A stretch of DNA of 8,773 nt from Campylobacteraceae bacterium (GTDB lineage: Bacteria > Campylobacterota > Campylobacteria > Campylobacterales > Sulfurovaceae), in the NCBI GenBank assembly GCA_027031505.1, contig JALVQH010000342.1, forward strand, positions 1-8,773, written 5' to 3'. Of this stretch, positions 5,470-8,773 are shown in pieces; the stretch's first letter is position 1; each line of letters starts with the position of its first letter. The position numbers and the translations under genes are program-made. The notes under the pieces were generated by a model. The model was not told the DNA's origin. It did no database searches and saw nothing but the letters and a program-made list of their open reading frames with translations.

Positions 5470-5991
5470 ATGATACGAGCGTTTCTCCTGATTGCCGTAT
5501 GGATGTCGGCTCTCTCGGCCGACATTCTCACAACATCACAGCTGGGCTGGATGCACAATCTCAATGATGCCAGAGAACAGGCACTCAAAACGCACAAACC
5601 CATTATCCTTTTTCTCCATTCCCGCCGCTGTTTTTACTGCCCGAAAATGATCGAAGAGGTGTTTCCCGATCCCAAAGTCGCGGCCTTTCTCAAGGCAAAC
5701 TTTGTCCGGCTGGATCTCGATGTTGCCACCGGCAGCGACAGCATCGAAGAGGACGACGCGGGACAGGCGCCCGAGCGGTTTCTCGTGAGCATGACCCCGG
5801 CGTTTGTCTATATGGGACCCAAAGAGGAGAAACTCTATCGCAAAGGGAAAAAACACATGATCATTTATGGCTACTGGAAACCATCGGAGTTCATCCGCTG
5901 GGGCAAAGAGGCACTCAAACGCTTCCACAAACTCTACGGCGGGCAATACCCCCCTCTCTCCGATCCTGCAAGGAGTTCCCATGCGCAATAA
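5470..5991 (+). CDS. Secreted thioredoxin-fold protein with CFYC active site
   Basis: The 173-residue product starts at ATG 5470, chosen because GAGG lies 6 nt upstream and a signal peptide follows at once (IRAFLLIAVWMSALSA, cleavage near residue 17). The frame is open further upstream but gives no signal sequence. The thioredoxin-like domain (about 28-155) has C54-F-Y-C57 in SRRCFYCPKM and the cis-proline in SMTPAFVYMG (P110). The pattern KPIILFLHSRRCFYC with the following EEVFPDPKV resembles the DUF255/thioredoxin_7 group of periplasmic redox proteins. It is probably a periplasmic thiol reductase or disulfide carrier. It is the first gene of an operon; its stop overlaps the start of the following cytochrome by 11 bp. 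An acidic loop SIEEDDAGQ (91-99) sits between the active-site helix and the cis-proline. The partner is unknown; the neighbouring cytochrome is the simplest guess. Confidence 0.83.
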   Translation: MIRAFLLIAVWMSALSADILTTSQLGWMHNLNDAREQALKTHKPIILFLHSRRCFYCPKMIEEVFPDPKVAAFLKANFVRLDLDVATGSDSIEEDDAGQAPERFLVSMTPAFVYMGPKEEKLYRKGKKHMIIYGYWKPSEFIRWGKEALKRFHKLYGGQYPPLSDPARSSHAQ

Positions 5992-6391
5992 CCGGCTTCA
6001 GCTGATAGTTCTCTCATACGTTTTTCAGAGGGTTCATACCATCATACCCCGGATGCTGCTCATTCCCCTGCTGATTACCCCCTTCCTCCGGGGCAAATCC
6101 CACGCCCCCCACGTCACGCAGGAGAAGATCGGGCAGCAATATTACCTCCACGCCTGCGGCAGCTGTCACGGCTCCGGCAAACTCGGTGGCAACATGGCGA
6201 CCGTCCTTGAGTGGAAGGGGCTGCTGGCCAACCACGCCAAGGAGCTCATTGGGCTCCACGAGGACGAAAACGGCACCGCAGGGATCATCGCTTACCTCAA
6301 AAGCGACTGCTTCACCAGAGAACACGACCATCTGCTCAAATTCTTACAGGAGTTCGCGAATGATTCGGAGAGTATTCCGACCTGCTATTAG
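5981..6391 (+). CDS. Small monohaem cytochrome c
   Basis: The 136-residue product carries one haem site, C59-G-S-C-H63, in HACGSCHGSGKLGG, a common class I cytochrome c arrangement. A possible distal methionine is M72, close to the haem site, so ligation is uncertain. The start at ATG 5981 has AAGGAG 5 nt upstream, but the resulting N terminus is long before the hydrophobic segment MLLIPLLITPFL (25-36); an internal start at 6053 would give a more usual signal peptide but has no good ribosome site. Two extra cysteines, C110 and C135 (the penultimate residue), could form a disulfide, which would suit the thioredoxin-fold protein encoded just upstream. It may be a soluble electron carrier or a redox sensor domain feeding the two-component system encoded next. 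The function beyond haem binding is inferred. Confidence 0.8.
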   Translation: MRNNRLQLIVLSYVFQRVHTIIPRMLLIPLLITPFLRGKSHAPHVTQEKIGQQYYLHACGSCHGSGKLGGNMATVLEWKGLLANHAKELIGLHEDENGTAGIIAYLKSDCFTREHDHLLKFLQEFANDSESIPTCY

Positions 6392-6448
6392 CTTGCCGAG
6401 CCTGCTGGACGAGCCCAATTGTCGAGACTGGATGCAAGGACAACAGCA

Positions 6449-7096
6449 ATGAAAATCCTCCTCCTCGAAGACGACACCCTCATCGGCGAGCAGATCCGTG
6501 ATTATTTCGAGCTCTTCGACCACAAAGTCACCTGGTACGACAACGGCTTCACCCTCCTCGACGACGCCAACCCTGCCGCCTACGACGTGATGCTCCTCGA
6601 CATCAACACCCCCGGTCTCAGTGGTCTCGAGGTTCTGCGGGAACTGCGCGCCTATGACGTCACCACCCCGACGATCTTCATCACCGCCATGAGTGACCTC
6701 GAGTACCTCAAAGAAGCATACGCTCTGGGGTGCAACGACTACGTCCGCAAACCCTTTGATATCGAAGAGCTCGAGATCCGGATCCGGCACCTCATCCGGC
6801 AAAGCACCGACCACCTTGTTCCCATCACATCCCAGTATGTCTTTGACATGAAAGCCGAAAAACTCTATTACAAAGGAACCGAAGTTCACCTCAACACCCG
6901 CGAACGCGCCTTCCTCTACCTCCTTCTCAAACACAAAAACCAGATCGTTTCCAAAGAGAGCATCCAGACCTACGTCTGGGACGATCAACCCATCAGCGAC
7001 AACACGCTGCGCACCACCATCAAAAAACTCCGCGACAAACTCGACGAAAACTTCATCGTCTCCCACCGCGGGGCAGGATACACCATTGCCCTTTAG
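6449..7096 (+). CDS. OmpR/PhoB-family response regulator
   Basis: This 215-residue regulator has a receiver domain (1-118) with acidic residues E7-D8-D9, phosphoacceptor D51 in MLLDINTPG, switch T79 in IFITAMS and K101 in VRKPFD. A winged-helix DNA-binding domain follows (about 125-215), with NTRERAFLYLLL, the recognition region SDNTLRTTIKKLRDKL and the C-terminal wing VSHRGAGYTI. ATG 6449 was chosen because the receiver begins there (MKILLLEDD) with AAGGA 8 nt upstream; an upstream in-frame start would only add a non-homologous tail. It is 57 bp after the cytochrome gene and overlaps the kinase gene by 11 bp. Family members bind tandem direct repeats; the two 11-bp-phased repeats at 5381-5400 and 4572-4591 are candidate targets, giving autoregulation and control of the dodecaheme cytochrome. 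Confidence 0.93.
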   Translation: MKILLLEDDTLIGEQIRDYFELFDHKVTWYDNGFTLLDDANPAAYDVMLLDINTPGLSGLEVLRELRAYDVTTPTIFITAMSDLEYLKEAYALGCNDYVRKPFDIEELEIRIRHLIRQSTDHLVPITSQYVFDMKAEKLYYKGTEVHLNTRERAFLYLLLKHKNQIVSKESIQTYVWDDQPISDNTLRTTIKKLRDKLDENFIVSHRGAGYTIAL

Positions 7097-8773
7097 TCCC
7101 CGCCCCATCAACCGCAAGCGCTTCACCCTCGTCCTGGCGACCTTTTTCTTCCTCTTCGGGCTGATTCTGCTGGTCTCCTTTTTCCTCTTCAGCAACTGGA
7201 TGATCGACCGGAAAGAGAGCGAACAGTTTCGCACCGAAACGTACCTGCAGATGGACGGCAAAAGCCGCTTCATCGATCTCTACCTCGGTGGCTTGTCCCG
7301 AAGCCTCCTCTCTCTGGCTTACAACCCCTATTTCCTCAGCTATGTGGTCGACCCGGCTCATATCAACCAGGCGGAATTTCTTTTTCTCACCATTATGCTT
7401 GAACACGACGACTACATGCAGCTGCGCTTCCTCGGTGCAGACGGGATAGAGAAGCTCCGCTTCGACCGGGATCGCATCGGCGGCTACCCGTACAAAAAAG
7501 AGAAACTGCAGGACAAATCCGATCGTTATTATTTCAAGGAGGCCGCCAAACTCCCCGAGGGGGAGATCTACAGCTCCAAAATCGACTTCAACGTCGAAAA
7601 CGGCCGCATTGTCCAACCTTTTATGCCGGTTTTTCGTGTATCAACGCCCATCTATCTCTATGGGACATTCCAGGGGGTACTCACCATCAACACTTTTGCC
7701 AAAATCATCGTATCCCTCTTCACCTCCTCCCCGATCTTCGAGACGACCCTGTTTGATACCGACGGCTATCTGATCTACGCCCGGGGAAAATACTACGACA
7801 AGAGCGTCACCCCGAAACGTGTCTGGGATATCCTGCCCATTGCAGCAGAGGATCTTCCCAAAAAACCCAATCAAACTTTCCTTGATACTGACAATAAAAT
7901 CTACGCCAGAACGATCCCGATGGGAACCGAGATCATCAACGTTGCCTTCAGCCCCAAACCCGATACGGTGATCACCTTCGGAGAAGCGGATTACCAGAAA
8001 GCTACGATCGCCCTGTTCCTCCTCTTTCTTGCTGCTTTCCCCCTCTCGTATCTCCTCTCCCGCCCCATCGAGCACATGTTCGACACCGTCACCCGGCAGC
8101 AGGAGGAGCTTCGCGAACTCACCCACACTCTCGAACAGCGCGTTGCCGAAAAGACCGAAGAGAATGCTCGTAAAGACCGGATGATCATCCACCAGGCACG
8201 CCTGGCTGAACTCGGAGAGATGATCGGCAACATCGCCCACCAGTGGCGCCACCCTCTCACCCGGCTCAGCCTCATCCTCCAGAACCTCAAAGCCCTTCAC
8301 ACCAAACAGAAGCTCACCCCCGACAAATTCAACGCGATGCTCGGAACCGCCCAGGAACAAATCTTTTTCATGAGCGACACGATCGACAATTTCAAGGACT
8401 TTTACAAACCCGCCGGCGAAGCGGTTGATTTCCCGGCACGCCAGGCATACGACAAAGTCCTCGACATCATCGGTTACGATCTCAAACACAAAAACATCAC
8501 CATCACCTGCACCGCCGAGGAAGCGATCATGCTGCACGGCAATCCCAATGCGTTTGCCCAGGTGCTCCTCAACCTCATCGGCAATGCCCGGGATGCTTTG
8601 ACGGAGCGTGAGATTTTCCATGCACGGATCGCTCTGCATGCTTCATACGATGGCAAGCAGATTCGCATCATTGTTCAGGACAACGCCGGGGGTATTCCGG
8701 ACGAAATTCAGGCAAAAATCTTCAAGCCATACTTTAGTACCAAAGCCGAAAAGGGAACCGGTATCGGCCTCTA
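7086..8773 (+). CDS. Membrane sensor histidine kinase, 3' end outside window
   Basis: The frame is open from TTG 7086 to the window edge, 562 complete codons. No ATG or GTG precedes the first membrane helix in frame, and CAGGA lies 7 nt before the TTG, so this start is preferred; it overlaps the regulator stop by 11 bp. Layout: membrane segment 13-36; extracytoplasmic sensor of about 265 residues resembling a double Cache domain (DRYYFKEAAKLPEGEIYSS, then STPIYLYGTFQGVLTIN); membrane segment 306-326; a short coiled coil (ELTHTLEQRVAEKTEE) with no clear HAMP; dimerisation box with H385 in IGNIAHQWRHPL; N box N500 in NLIGNARDAL; G1 box D532 in DNAGGIP; G2 box GTGIGL (557-562). It should phosphorylate the regulator encoded just before it in response to a periplasmic small ligand, unknown here. 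The usual HQWRQPL box reads HQWRHPL. Confidence 0.93.
   Translation, partial: MPFSPRPINRKRFTLVLATFFFLFGLILLVSFFLFSNWMIDRKESEQFRTETYLQMDGKSRFIDLYLGGLSRSLLSLAYNPYFLSYVVDPAHINQAEFLFLTIMLEHDDYMQLRFLGADGIEKLRFDRDRIGGYPYKKEKLQDKSDRYYFKEAAKLPEGEIYSSKIDFNVENGRIVQPFMPVFRVSTPIYLYGTFQGVLTINTFAKIIVSLFTSSPIFETTLFDTDGYLIYARGKYYDKSVTPKRVWDILPIAAEDLPKKPNQTFLDTDNKIYARTIPMGTEIINVAFSPKPDTVITFGEADYQKATIALFLLFLAAFPLSYLLSRPIEHMFDTVTRQQEELRELTHTLEQRVAEKTEENARKDRMIIHQARLAELGEMIGNIAHQWRHPLTRLSLILQNLKALHTKQKLTPDKFNAMLGTAQEQIFFMSDTIDNFKDFYKPAGEAVDFPARQAYDKVLDIIGYDLKHKNITITCTAEEAIMLHGNPNAFAQVLLNLIGNARDALTEREIFHARIALHASYDGKQIRIIVQDNAGGIPDEIQAKIFKPYFSTKAEKGTGIGL

Noticed and set aside
6344..7273. Minus-strand frame opposite the response regulator
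   Set aside because: Antisense image of the regulator and kinase start; it has no motif of its own and would run across two clearly coding genes.
8020..8160. HAMP domain in the histidine kinase
   Set aside because: The segment between the second membrane helix and the coiled coil is too short and lacks the Pro-Glu pattern of a full HAMP.
7641..8639. Long open frame on the minus strand opposite the histidine kinase
   Set aside because: Its Glu/Val/Gly-rich composition is the usual antisense image of a GC-moderate coding frame; the plus strand carries all kinase boxes in one uninterrupted frame.

Overview
The window looks like a chromosomal segment of a respiratory Campylobacterota bacterium (Sulfurimonas/Sulfuricurvum/Sulfurovum-like). 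This is inferred from three things: a ResB/CcsBA-type system II cytochrome c biogenesis protein, a histidine kinase with the IAHQWR..L phosphoacceptor box common in that phylum, and the abundance of periplasmic c-type cytochromes and thioredoxin-fold proteins. GC content is near one half. No tRNA, rRNA, transposase or CRISPR array was seen.

Left half, all on the minus strand (read right to left): a LysE/RhtB-type exporter (4668-5309); a dodecaheme cytochrome c with twelve CXXCH sites (2082-4472); a 283-bp gap full of palindromes; a thioredoxin-fold lipoprotein that has lost its CXXC (1112-1798); a secreted thioredoxin-fold protein with CPYC (576-1115), joined to the lipoprotein gene by a 4-base stop/start overlap; a gap with an 8-nt-periodic inverted repeat; and the N-terminal third or less of a CcsB/ResB-type haem-ligation protein (1-457, running off the window). 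Cytochrome, redox partners and haem ligase together look like one production line for a large periplasmic electron-transfer protein.

Right half, plus strand: a compact, overlapping operon of a secreted CFYC thioredoxin-fold protein (5470-5991), a small monohaem cytochrome c (5981-6391), an OmpR/PhoB-type response regulator (6449-7096) and a membrane sensor histidine kinase starting at TTG (7086 to beyond the window end).

The most interesting link is in the non-coding DNA. The divergent promoter region at 5310-5469 carries two AAAGTGCCC units spaced 11 bp apart, the spacing OmpR/PhoB-type regulators typically use. A related pair (GTGCC, then AAAGTGCC, same 11-bp phase) lies just upstream of a possible -10 box of the dodecaheme cytochrome gene. 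I infer that the two-component system may control both its own operon and the dodecaheme cytochrome. The substrate of the dodecaheme cytochrome cannot be told from sequence alone; it has one cysteine outside the haem motifs that may matter for its chemistry.
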